Positions 18,475 through 26,374 of a DNA stretch of 64,000 bases are shown piece after piece. Every line of letters begins with the position of its first letter. Positions within the stretch are counted from its first letter, which is position 1. Both the position numbers and the translations under genes were made by a program. The stretch covers positions 3,651,501 through 3,715,500 of the forward strand of contig NZ_CP137852.1 of assembly GCF_033547095.1 (NCBI RefSeq), given 5' to 3'. A model generated the notes under the pieces. The model had not been told where the DNA came from. It did no database searches and saw only the letters and a program-made list of their open reading frames with translations. This DNA is from Sediminicoccus rosea. GTDB taxonomy: Bacteria; Pseudomonadota; Alphaproteobacteria; Acetobacterales; Acetobacteraceae.

Positions 18475-19325
18475 CGGAAGGTGACCTCGACCCGCTCATC
18501 CCCCTGGATGACCTGCATGCGGGCGCCCTGCGTGTGGGAGGACGCCGAGAGCGCCTGGGAGACATCGGCGCCGAAGATGGATCGCGCGGGGCTGGCGGCC
18601 TCGGCCTCGGGCGTTTCGCTCGACCGCACAGTGAGGGCGATGCGGCCCAGGCGGCTCGCCACCGCGACGCGCTCAGCCTGCTCGGCGCGGACTTCCAGGG
18701 TGATCGTCCGCGCCACGCGCGAGGGTGCGCCCTCCGCCCCGGCGCCCTGGGTCAGCTGCTGATCCACCGCGACGACGCGCGCATCCGCGAGCACCGTCTC
18801 GCCGATGACGCGCCGGCCGAGCGGCGCATCGCCCGGCTGAAGCTCCTGCGTCAGGATCAGGTCCACATGGTCGCCCGGCCAGATGAGCCCCGCCGTGCCC
18901 GTCACCAGATCGACGCCGACCGAGATGGCCCGCATGCCGGGCCGCAGCACCGAGGCCAGGAATCCGCGATCCCGCGCGCGAAGCACGTCATCGCGCTCCA
19001 GCACCGCGCCGGAGTCGAGGTAGCGCCGCAGCAGGGCGCCGCGAACGTCATTCCGGCTTTCGGCCGTGGCCGGCACGGGTGCGAGGGATGCGGCCTCGGG
19101 CGGCAATTCGCGTGCGACGAAATCCTCGTCCCTCAACAGGCTGCCGGCAGCCAGCGCGCGCGCGGCGACCAGGACGCGCGCGCGGGGCGCGAGGGCCGGA
19201 ACCTCCGCCGTGCTCGCCACGGGCACGGGGCGCGGCTCGGCGGGCACGAGGAGAAACCAGGTGAGCGAGCCGAAGGCCACCGCCAGCAGCACCATGGAGA
19301 GGATCACGAGGCTGCGCAGGTACAT
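18471..19325 (-). CDS. cpaB: CpaB/RcpC periplasmic pilus-assembly protein
   Basis: This 284-residue protein has one N-terminal membrane anchor (residues 5-27) and a SAF domain (PRARVLVAARALAAGSLLRD ... DFVARELP). A CpaB C-terminal domain follows with PGMRAISVGVDLVTGTAGLI, WPGDHVDLILTQ and the VLADARVVAVDQ strand. CpaB supports secretin assembly, possibly by binding peptidoglycan. It is separated from cpaA by 3 bases and overlaps cpaC. Confidence 0.92.
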   Translation of the reverse strand: MYLRSLVILSMVLLAVAFGSLTWFLLVPAEPRPVPVASTAEVPALAPRARVLVAARALAAGSLLRDEDFVARELPPEAASLAPVPATAESRNDVRGALLRRYLDSGAVLERDDVLRARDRGFLASVLRPGMRAISVGVDLVTGTAGLIWPGDHVDLILTQELQPGDAPLGRRVIGETVLADARVVAVDQQLTQGAGAEGAPSRVARTITLEVRAEQAERVAVASRLGRIALTVRSSETPEAEAASPARSIFGADVSQALSASSHTQGARMQVIQGDERVEVTFR

Positions 19326-19328
19326 GGC

Positions 19329-19844
19329 CTAGGCCACCCGGTCCCGCAGCAGCACCAGGATCGCGCCGGCGACGATGGCCACCGCATAGGGCACAGGCCC
19401 CCCACGGCGGAGCCGCCAAGCCTCGATCGCGAGCACACGGCCTGGCAGGACGAGGCGCGGCCGCGCCATGTAGCCGAGGCCGAGCAGGCCGCCGACCACG
19501 GTCGTGGCGAAGATGAAGTCCCAGGTTGCGGCAGGGGGCAAGCCGCAGGCGACCGCCGCGGCGAGCTTCACGTCGCCGCCACCGAGAAAGCCGCGCATCG
19601 CCAGGACCAGCAGCACGACAAACACCAGGACCGCGACCAGCACCGAAGCCAGCACCGCGCTCCAGCCCTCCGGCAGGCGCAGCATCAGGCCAAGGATGAC
19701 CAGGCCCACGGGAATACCATCCGGGATCATGCGGGTCGCGAGGTCACGCCAGGCCGCAAGCAGCAGCAGGGCGGCGATACCCAGGACGGGCAGCAGGTTC
19801 AGCAAGACCTTCCATCTTCCGTGATTGGGGTAACCCGAAGACAT
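19329..19844 (-). CDS. cpaA: CpaA/TadV prepilin peptidase (A24 family)
   Basis: This 171-residue integral membrane aspartyl protease cleaves Flp prepilin leaders. Both catalytic aspartates are visible: WRDLATRMIPD and the GGGDVKLAAA motif of A24 peptidases. Several hydrophobic segments span the protein. ATG at 19844 (MSSGYPNHGRWKVLLNLL) is preferred over 19919 because family members begin just before the first membrane segment; the longer start would add a basic 25-residue leader. It is the first cpa gene after the pilin genes. Confidence 0.88.
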   Translation of the reverse strand: MSSGYPNHGRWKVLLNLLPVLGIAALLLLAAWRDLATRMIPDGIPVGLVILGLMLRLPEGWSAVLASVLVAVLVFVVLLVLAMRGFLGGGDVKLAAAVACGLPPAATWDFIFATTVVGGLLGLGYMARPRLVLPGRVLAIEAWRLRRGGPVPYAVAIVAGAILVLLRDRVA

Positions 19845-19925
19845 GCCCGAAATCAGCGACAGCCGGCGCCGCAAGGACACCGGCCAACGCTGTTGGCGCT
19901 GCGTGACAGTCTTGACCAACGGAAA

Positions 19926-20093
19926 TCAGGGCAGCAGGCCCGTGAAGGCGGCCAGCAGCTTCGGCGCGAAGGCGGCGACGGCAGCGCCCACCGCCGCGAC
20001 GAGGGCGACGGCCATGACGGCGTATTCAGCGGCGGTCACGCCCCGGCGGTCGGCGACGGCGCGGGACACGGATTGGATCACGAAAGAAGCCAT
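19926..20093 (-). CDS. flp: Flp-family type IVb pilin, copy 1
   Basis: A 55-residue pilin too short for most ORF cut-offs. The leader MASFVIQSVSRAVADRRG is followed by VTAAEYAVM, giving the Flp cleavage pattern (Gly, then hydrophobic residues and Glu at +5 or so with EY). A hydrophobic helix (AVALVAAVGAAVAAF) and the short tail APKLLAAFTGLLP complete it. AGGAGA lies 6 bases before the ATG. It lies 81 bases upstream of cpaA and is the pilin copy nearest the assembly genes. Confidence 0.93.
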   Translation of the reverse strand: MASFVIQSVSRAVADRRGVTAAEYAVMAVALVAAVGAAVAAFAPKLLAAFTGLLP

Positions 20094-20424
20094 GATGATT
20101 CTCCTGGACGTTCAGGAAATTGGACCAGCCGCGAAAGCCCAATGCTACGGGTCTGGCTGCCGCTGACGCTCTGCTTGTCGCCCTGGGTAGCCCGGACGGG
20201 GAGGCGGAGATCGGCGGAGGACAAAGGCTAACTCCTGGTTTTCTGAAGCGCTCTGAACGACCCCTAAACTGCAGCAGATACAGTCGGAATACCTGTCCGG
20301 ATAAGTTTGCCTTTATTCACGACACTTGCCGAATTCTGGCGACCTTCATCGACATTCGGCGAATGTCAGGATTTGTCGGAGAGAGGGCTTCGTGGGTCTC
20401 TGTGCAGTTGATTGAGTGACGGGC
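20094..20424. other. Intergenic stretch with a short palindrome
   Basis: About 330 bases between flp copy 1 and the decayed tadE copy hold no gene I can support. GC content drops, especially around 20250-20400. A perfect inverted repeat, GACATTC-GGC-GAATGTC, lies at 20351-20367 and could be an operator or protein-binding site. Confidence 0.4.
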
Positions 20425-20797
20425 CTGGCAGTTCACGGATCGGCCGGCGCGGTATCGCCACAGCAGAACGCGCGCTGGTCACGCCGGTCCTGATGACCCT
20501 GATGCTTCGCGTGCATGACCTTGCAGACGGCTAACAGGCTTCCATTCGCCTGGAGCGCGCGGGCGTCCAGATGGCCATGAGCGGCACGGCCGACCTCGCC
20601 GCAATGCAGGGCGCCGTCATCAGCGCGCGGCCGGCCTTGAGCACGAGCGACTTGCCGCTCACGGCGCTGCGCTGCGAATGCAGCACCAGCGCAGCGAGTT
20701 GCCCATGTCGTCGCCCGCCTCAACCAGGCGCCCTGGCCGCCGCGGTAGGACCAGCTTCGAATTCGCGCTGGCCGGGGCCGTCGGTGACCACCGCTTG
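20425..20797 (+). pseudogene. Decayed fused copy of the two downstream TadE-like genes
   Basis: The stretch aligns by eye with 22821-23290. It begins with the equivalent of the first TadE gene (start codon now CTG; CGGCCGGCGCG, then the CGCGCTGGT..CGCCGGTCCTGATGACC.TGATG segment). It carries an in-frame TAA at the GACGGCTAACAG and continues through ATGGCCATGAGCGGCACG. It then jumps by a deletion to GTCGTCGCCCGCCTCAACCA and the TTCGAATTCGCGCTG segment of the second TadE gene. It cannot encode a working protein. Its position between flp copies 1 and 2 shows that pilin and TadE genes were duplicated or shuffled together. Confidence 0.85.
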
Positions 20798-20817
20798 ACT
20801 GCCTTGACCAACGGAGA

Positions 20818-20985
20818 TCAGGGCAGCAGGCCCGTGAAGGCGGCCAGCAGCTTCGGCGCGAAGGCGGCGACGGCAGCGCCCACCGCCGCGACGAGAGCAA
20901 CGGCCATGACGGCGTATTCAGCGGCGGTCACACCCCGGCGGTCGGCGATGGCGCGGGACACGGACTGGATCAAGCTAGAAGCCAT
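20818..20985 (-). CDS. flp: Flp-family type IVb pilin, copy 2
   Basis: A 55-residue pilin nearly identical to copy 1: it starts MASSLIQSVSRAIADRRG and the part from VTAAEYAVM to the end is the same. The same AGGAGAATCATC leader precedes the ATG. Only 41 bases separate it from copy 3 upstream, so both are probably on one transcript. Confidence 0.92.
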   Translation of the reverse strand: MASSLIQSVSRAIADRRGVTAAEYAVMAVALVAAVGAAVAAFAPKLLAAFTGLLP

Positions 20986-21026
20986 GATGATTCTCCTGGA
21001 CGTTCGAGAAATTTGACCAACGGAAA

Positions 21027-21194
21027 TCAGGGCAGCAGGCCCGTGAAGGCGGCCAGCAGCTTCGGCGCGAAGGCGGCGACGGCAGCGCCCACCGCCGCGA
21101 CAAGGGCGACGGCCATGACGGCGTATTCAGCGGCGGTCACGCCCCGACGGTCGGTAACGGCGCTGGAAACCGACTGGATCAAGACAGAAAGCAT
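21027..21194 (-). CDS. flp: Flp-family type IVb pilin, copy 3 (promoter-proximal)
   Basis: A 55-residue pilin whose leader is the most diverged of the three (MLSVLIQSVSSAVTDRRG), while the mature part is identical to copies 1 and 2. TAGGAGA precedes the ATG by 6 bases. It lies next to the AT-rich divergent control region, so transcription of the whole pilin-cpa series may begin here. Confidence 0.92.
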   Translation of the reverse strand: MLSVLIQSVSSAVTDRRGVTAAEYAVMAVALVAAVGAAVAAFAPKLLAAFTGLLP

Positions 21195-21527
21195 GATGAT
21201 TCTCCTAAACGCTCAAGGATTGTGAAAAAAAATACTTTGCACCACCGAAGGTAGCGCATTGCCCTCTAGCGACTTAAGTAAAAACTCAGGTCACCCGAAG
21301 GATAAAAATCCGATACGGTCTTTTTTTCAACACGACAAACGAAAACGTTCCGTGTTTTCGTCGATTTTTGTCGTTCTGTAGAATTTTGTGTAGTTTTCTA
21401 TTGAGCGCGATCGGGATATTGCGAAGCCACTGCGCAAAATGTGATGCATTCAAGCCGCGGGCGAGCCCGGCGAGAAAACCCCGCTTCCTGGCTGGCGCTT
21501 CATCGCCCCCGATCGGAGCGAATCTTG
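21195..21527. promoter_or_regulatory. AT-rich divergent control region between the pilin and TadG/TadE operons
   Basis: These 333 bases contain the lowest-GC DNA seen in the window (about 21215-21400, with A and T runs). They separate the minus-strand flp-cpa operon from the plus-strand TadG/TadE operon and probably hold promoters for both. A perfect 8-bp stem, ACGAAAAC-7-GTTTTCGT, lies at 21339-21361 and is followed on the plus strand by CGATTTTTGTCG. I could not assign -35/-10 boxes with confidence. Confidence 0.5.
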
Positions 21528-22817
21528 ATGCACCACCCCCGGCTATCCCTCTGGCAAAGAATAGCGCGCGCTGGCCGCGACCGGCGTGGCGTGACCACCG
21601 TCGTGATCGCCACCAGCGGCAGCATCATCATCGGCATGGCCGCACTCGCGACGGAGGGCGCCTCCTGGTATCTCGCCGCGCGCAACGCCTCCACCGCGGC
21701 CGACCTCGCCGCCCTCGCCGGGGCGGGCGCCCTGACGCGTGGCGCCCAGCCCTCTCCTGTGGCGCTTGATACCGCCAGCCGCAACGGCTTCAGCGCCGCC
21801 AGCCCCGTTCAGGTGTACAGCCCTCCCGTCACCGGCGCTTATGCTGGCAATGCGGCCGCGGTCGAGGTGAGCATCGCGCAGACGCCGCGCCTCGGCCTGG
21901 CCGGGATGTTCCTGGCCTCCGCCCCGGTGGTGCGGGCGCGCGCCGTGGCCTTGGCCAATGCCGATGAGGAGGTCTGCATCCTCGCGCTCAACCAGCTCGA
22001 CCTCGGCGGCAACAGCACCACCCAGGCAACGCGCTGCGCGCTCGCCGCCGGCGCGGGCGGCATCAATGTGCTCAGCAACGCAACGGTGCGCGCGGCGACG
22101 CTGGTGACGACCGGGGCGTGCCAAAACTGCACGACCGGCAATGTCTGGGCCGACAACAGCCGGTCGGCGCGCCCGGTCATCATCACCAACCGCGCGACGC
22201 CGGTCACCGATCCCTTCGAAAGCCTGGCCAGCTGGACGCCGACCCCGACCACCTGCCGGACCGTGCCGATCGGCAAGGGCAACGTCTCGATCACGCCGGC
22301 CCAGGGCGCGATCTGCACCGACCTGTCGGTCGGCGTGAACGACACGCTGACCATGGCGCCCGGGCTCTACTACTTCAGGAATGCCAACTTCACGCTGCAG
22401 GGCCGCATCAACGCGCCGGGCGTCACCATGGTCTTCACCGGCGATCCGGACCGCGTCGGCACGCTGCGCATCAGCGACAAGACCGGCGGCACCCTGACCG
22501 GGCCGACCTCCTCGCTGATCCCGGGCCATAGCGCGGCCCAGGGCGTCGTGGTCTACCGCGACGCGCGTTCGACCGCGAACGGCTCGACCCGTGAGCTGCA
22601 GCTCAATGGCGGCTCGACCATGACGCTGCGCGGCGCCGTCTATGCGCCCACTTCCGACGTCATCGTGAATGGCAACACCAGCCTGACGACGAACTGCCTC
22701 TCGCTCGTCGCGTGGAACATGTCGTTCTCGGGCCAGGAAAGCACCACGGTCGATGTCGCGGGTTGTGCCGGCTACACGAATTACGGCCTGCTGCGCACCG
22801 TAAGGCTGGTGGAGTAG
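21528..22817 (+). CDS. TadG-like pilus-associated protein
   Basis: A 429-residue protein with a TadE/TadG-type N-terminus: a basic leader ending DRRGVTTVV, then a hydrophobic helix (GSIIIGMAALATEGASWYLA) and AARNASTAADLAALAGAGAL, the usual TadG start. The remainder (about 140-429) is an extracytoplasmic domain rich in small residues and beta structure, for example TNRATPVTDPFESLASW and LYYFRNANFTLQGRI, resembling the DUF-type passenger of TadG proteins. ATG at 21528 has GGAG 10 bases upstream; the frame extends to 21441 without support. It begins the plus-strand half of the pilus locus. Confidence 0.85.
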   Translation: MHHPRLSLWQRIARAGRDRRGVTTVVIATSGSIIIGMAALATEGASWYLAARNASTAADLAALAGAGALTRGAQPSPVALDTASRNGFSAASPVQVYSPPVTGAYAGNAAAVEVSIAQTPRLGLAGMFLASAPVVRARAVALANADEEVCILALNQLDLGGNSTTQATRCALAAGAGGINVLSNATVRAATLVTTGACQNCTTGNVWADNSRSARPVIITNRATPVTDPFESLASWTPTPTTCRTVPIGKGNVSITPAQGAICTDLSVGVNDTLTMAPGLYYFRNANFTLQGRINAPGVTMVFTGDPDRVGTLRISDKTGGTLTGPTSSLIPGHSAAQGVVVYRDARSTANGSTRELQLNGGSTMTLRGAVYAPTSDVIVNGNTSLTTNCLSLVAWNMSFSGQESTTVDVAGCAGYTNYGLLRTVRLVE

Positions 22818-22822
22818 CGAGC

Positions 22823-23233
22823 ATGGCAGTTCCCCGCCTCGGCCGGCGCGCCATCGCCGCCACGGAACTCGCGCTGGTTGCGCCGGTCCTCATCACGCTG
22901 ATGCTCTGCGTGCATGACCTGGCGGACGGCTTCCAGGTCTCGATCCGCCTGGAGCGGGCGGCGCGCGCCGGCGCGCAGGTGGCCATGAGCGGCACGACCG
23001 ACCTCACCGCCGTGCAGAGCGCCGTCATCAGCGCCTGGCCCGCCCTGAGCGCGAGCGACGTGCCGCTGCCGGTGCTGAGCTGCGAATGCGGCACGACGAG
23101 CGTGAGCTGCACCGCCACCTGCGCCTCCGGCCTGATCCGTACGGTGACGGTGCGCGCGACACGGCAGCTCTCGCCGCTGCTGCTCCGCAGCTATGCCCAG
23201 GGGGTTGGCCATGCCGTCGCCCGGCTCAACTAG
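22823..23233 (+). CDS. TadE-like minor pilin, first copy
   Basis: A 136-residue protein with the leader LGRRAIAATELALVAPVLIT, matching the TadE motif (basic, then A-T-E-x-A-L) processed by CpaA-type peptidases. The mature part has cysteines in CECGTTSVSCTATC that may form disulphides. ATG at 22823 lies 5 bases after the TadG-like stop. TadE proteins are minor pseudopilins needed for Flp pilus assembly. A decayed copy of this gene lies at 20425. Confidence 0.85.
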   Translation: MAVPRLGRRAIAATELALVAPVLITLMLCVHDLADGFQVSIRLERAARAGAQVAMSGTTDLTAVQSAVISAWPALSASDVPLPVLSCECGTTSVSCTATCASGLIRTVTVRATRQLSPLLLRSYAQGVGHAVARLN

Positions 23234-23642
23234 GCGGCTCGGCCGACGCGGCGCGACCAGCCTCGAATTCGCGCTGACGGGGGCGATCCTCATGGCGTTC
23301 CTGGTCGGTGCGGCGGATTTCTGCCGCTACATGGTCACCCTCAGTTCCGTCCGCGTGGCGAGCGCGGAGGCGGCGCGGATGGTGACGCTGGCTGGCGGCG
23401 CCAACCTCAATGCCGGGCGTCCGGCGTGCCAGGGCCTGACCGGCACGCTGGCCTTCCCGGCGACGCGGGTGCGGTTCCTCAGCGCGGCTCTGGTCCGGAT
23501 CAGCATGAGCGGCTGCCAGACCAACCTGCTGGGCGTCACCTCCGTGACGGTCACGCTGACCTATCCGTTCAGCTTCCTCCTGAACGTCTTCGGTGCGCAG
23601 CAGCGCGACATCACGGAAGTCTCCACGGCGGTCTTCAACTGA
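23211..23642 (+). CDS. TadE-like minor pilin, second copy
   Basis: A 143-residue protein with the TadE leader LGRRGATSLEFALTGAILMA (Glu in SLEFAL) and a mature domain ending in FLLNVFGAQQRDITEVSTAV. It overlaps the first TadE gene by 23 bases. ATG at 23211 was chosen because it puts the leader at the usual length; ATG at 23193 is possible. It has a single helix, then a periplasmic part with two cysteines (ACQG, SGCQTN). Confidence 0.85.
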   Translation: MPSPGSTRRLGRRGATSLEFALTGAILMAFLVGAADFCRYMVTLSSVRVASAEAARMVTLAGGANLNAGRPACQGLTGTLAFPATRVRFLSAALVRISMSGCQTNLLGVTSVTVTLTYPFSFLLNVFGAQQRDITEVSTAVFN

Positions 23643-23644
23643 AC

Positions 23645-25201
23645 ATGCCCTTCCCCCTCCCCGATCCGCATTCGCGCAGGCCCGTCGCAGCGGCGCTCTG
23701 CCTGGCACTCAGCCTGCTGCGGCCCGAGGGCGCGGCGGCGCAGTCTCCCCCCGCCGCCTCGCCCGCCATGTTGCAGATCCCGCTCAGCCAGAGCCCGACC
23801 GCGGCACTGGCCGAACCTGGCGGGCGCGAGATCGTGCTGATCTTTCCCGGGGCGGTCCCCCGCGCCGATGCGGCGGCCCTGGAGCGCGCCGCCGCCTCCG
23901 GGCTGATCGAGGGACTGAACATCGCGCGCGGCGCGGCGCGACTGCGCCTGGCGCGCCCGGCCCAGCCGCGCCTTGTGCCGCAAGGCGAAGGCAGCCTTCT
24001 GGTGCTGCAATCGGTCGGCCGCAGCATGGTCAGCCCGCAGGATCCGCCCGTGCCGGTGGCCGCGCCCGAACCAGCCCCCCCCGAGCCGGCTACCCCCGAG
24101 CCGGCCCCGCCCGCGATGGATCTGCCCGTGTTGCGGGAATCCCCGCGTGAGGCGCCACCCATCACGCGCTTCGCCGCCGCGGAAGCCCCTTCGCCAGGTG
24201 CCCGGGCCGAGGCCGAGGTCTATCAAAGGGCGCTTGCGATCGAGCCTGGTGCCTCGCCACTTGTTGCGGCGCGCGGCTTCCTGACCGGCGGCGCGGCCGA
24301 CACGCTCCGCAGCGATGGCTTCTGGGCCGCAGGGCCCGGCGGCGAGCGCATCGTCTCGCTGCAATTCGCTGGCTCGGCCAGGCTTGCGGAGGGTTGGGTC
24401 GCGGATTTTCGCCTGGAGGGTCGCAAGGGGGAGTCGCGCAGCCTGCGCCAGACCGGCCAGGATGTGGCGGCGCCTTGGTCGGGCGAGGCCATGCGCGGCG
24501 AATTCGGCATCGAGCGCCAGTGGGACGGCATGGGGCGCACGCGGCTGGCCGTGCTGGGCAGCCCGCGCGCGGTGGGCGTCTCCGCCCGGCACAGCCAGCG
24601 GCTGGGCGAGGCGGACATCGCCGCCTCGGGCGCCTGGAACCAGCCCTATTGGGAAACAATGATGGCCTTCGCGGGCTACGCGGTCCGTGACCATGCGGTG
24701 CTCGATCTCGGGACGGTCACCGGCCAGGGCATCGGCCTGCGCGTCGGCGGCGGCTTCGTGCGCTACGGCCTGCCCACGCGAGCCGATGTGGCGCAGGGCG
24801 GCACGGTGAACGCCACGCTCAACTGGACCGCGCCGGAGGCGTGGATGCCGGTGGAGCAATGGCGCGCGCGCCTCGGCTATCACCTCTTCGCCGAGTATCT
24901 CTCGGGCGTCGCGCAGGCCCCGACCGCGCAGGGGCCCTCCATGCCGCTGCTCGATGTCCGCACGCGTGAGGTGCATCGGCTGGAGGGCGCGCTCTCGGGT
25001 CCGGCTGGGCCCGCCCAGGTCACGCTGCTCGGCGGCTATGCCTGGGATCGCTATGGCGGCTCCGGCCCGGTCGCGTTGCTGCGCGCCACCAACCGGGATG
25101 AGGCCCGGCTCTCCTTCGGCATCGAGGCCGGCGTCGGCCCCTCGCTCGCCGAGAATGCGCGCGCGGTGTGGCGCGCGGGCGGCTTCCTGGTCTGGCGCTG
25201 A
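23645..25201 (+). CDS. Exported, probably outer-membrane beta-barrel protein of unknown function
   Basis: A 518-residue protein with a Sec signal (LALSLLRPEGAAAQ, cleavage near residue 33), a small N-terminal globular part (EIVLIFPGAVPRADAAALER) and a Pro-rich hinge (about 139-165: PEPAPPEPATPEP). The rest, from about 215, consists of alternating amphipathic strands with frequent aromatic ends (LGYHLFAEYL, VTLLGGYAWD) and a final ARAVWRAGGFLVWR strand. The pattern fits an outer-membrane barrel. It starts 2 bases after the second TadE stop, so it is cotranscribed with the pilus genes. I do not recognise a named family. Confidence 0.7.
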   Translation: MPFPLPDPHSRRPVAAALCLALSLLRPEGAAAQSPPAASPAMLQIPLSQSPTAALAEPGGREIVLIFPGAVPRADAAALERAAASGLIEGLNIARGAARLRLARPAQPRLVPQGEGSLLVLQSVGRSMVSPQDPPVPVAAPEPAPPEPATPEPAPPAMDLPVLRESPREAPPITRFAAAEAPSPGARAEAEVYQRALAIEPGASPLVAARGFLTGGAADTLRSDGFWAAGPGGERIVSLQFAGSARLAEGWVADFRLEGRKGESRSLRQTGQDVAAPWSGEAMRGEFGIERQWDGMGRTRLAVLGSPRAVGVSARHSQRLGEADIAASGAWNQPYWETMMAFAGYAVRDHAVLDLGTVTGQGIGLRVGGGFVRYGLPTRADVAQGGTVNATLNWTAPEAWMPVEQWRARLGYHLFAEYLSGVAQAPTAQGPSMPLLDVRTREVHRLEGALSGPAGPAQVTLLGGYAWDRYGGSGPVALLRATNRDEARLSFGIEAGVGPSLAENARAVWRAGGFLVWR

Positions 25202-25387
25202 CCCTGCCTCGCCAGGGGCTGCATCCCTGGCATGAGGAAAGCCGCTGCGCCGCTGCCGGCGATGCGGGGATGCGCCCCTCCCCGCAGGCCAAGGGCCGAC
25301 CGGAACGGGGGATGGAGCGGTTCGTGGCGGCCCGGCTCAGGACTTGGTCCTTGGGCTGGTTGCGGTGATCCGCCTGGTTCCTGGGGC

Positions 25388-25576
25388 GAAGATCTTCAGA
25401 TTGAAGTCCGTGGTGCCTTGGGCGCGATCATCGCGTTGGCGGCGGGTGCTCGTTCTGTGTCGGGGCCCTTAAGCGCAAAACGTCTCAGCTGTGTGGCTGA
25501 GGCGTTGTGTGTGTCGATCAAGATGGATGCGGCGACGCGCAAGCGACGATCCCAACCCACCATCGTCTGCATCTGA
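25388..25576 (+). pseudogene. 3' tail of a serine recombinase, copy A
   Basis: The frame reads EDLQIEVRGALGAIIALAAG, then VAEALCVSIKMDAATRKR, matching the C-terminal tail of large serine recombinases (usual form RIEVRGDLAGILAL..). It aligns with 31009-31188 over about 150 bases with many substitutions, then diverges after KRR and stops at 25576. No catalytic part is present. The flanks 25202-25387 and 25577-25742 show nothing recognisable. Confidence 0.6.
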
Positions 25577-25742
25577 ACGGGGCACAGACTAACGGGGCAA
25601 CCGCGATAGCGGCGCGTGCCGCCTCAGCCCGGCTCGATCGACAGCACGCGGCGGATTTCCGCGCCCCAGATCCCGATGGCGGAAGGGTTGCGCCCCCCCG
25701 GCAGGGCCGCCACGTCGAACAGCTCGTCGATACTTCCCCGCC

Positions 25743-26215
25743 CGGAACCTCGCCGAGTTCATTGCGGTGGCGAAGGCGCGGCCGAACACGATCAGTGTCG
25801 GGACGCCGCCAGCGGCCGGCATGGCGCATCTGGCGCTCGCCGCCTTCGAGCAGAAGGCCGGCATCCGCCTCGTGCATGCGCCTTACCGCGGAGGCGCGGA
25901 TGCGGCGCGCGACATCATGGCCGGCAGCATCGAGGCGGCGCTGATCACCACCTCCTCCATCCGGCCACCCGTGCAGGCCGGGCGCGCGCGAATCCTGGCG
26001 GTAACGAGCCTGGAGCGCATCGCCTCCCTGCCCGATGTGCCAACCATCGCGGAATCGGGGTTCCCTGGCTTCGAGATGAACGACTGGAACGGCCTCTTCA
26101 CCGCGACCGGCACGCCTGCAGCGGGCATCACGCGGTGGGCGGCGGTGGCCGCGGTCTCGGCCCGCGCCCCTGCCGTCCGCGCACGCATGGACCCAGCCGG
26201 GGCGATCATGGCTGG
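25743..26215 (+). pseudogene. Truncated near-copy of the Bug/TctC receptor gene at 49547
   Basis: These 473 bases match 49954-50427 with only about 20 mismatches by eye. They encode the middle and C-terminal lobes of the receptor (PNTISVGTPPAAGMAHLALA, HAPYRGGADAARDIMAGSI, PDVPTIAESGFPGFEMNDW). The N-terminal third and signal peptide are missing, and the homology stops just after AGAIMAG, so the fragment has no proper end. An ATG at 25767 lies in frame but a lone C-terminal piece would not be exported. It is best read as a recent, truncated duplication. The remaining bases to 26374 hold the upstream region of the next gene. Confidence 0.85.
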
Positions 26216-26374
26216 ACATCGTCACCCCACGGGGGTGCCAGAACATGATTGCCGCAGCGGGGTCTGCTCCGAACCGAGGGTTCAGGTTCCAGGCATGGGA
26301 ATGGACAGCCCAGGGACCGCAGCTATAATTTGAATATTATCATTTTCCGTTAACCCCGACGCAGGGCGAAAGCC

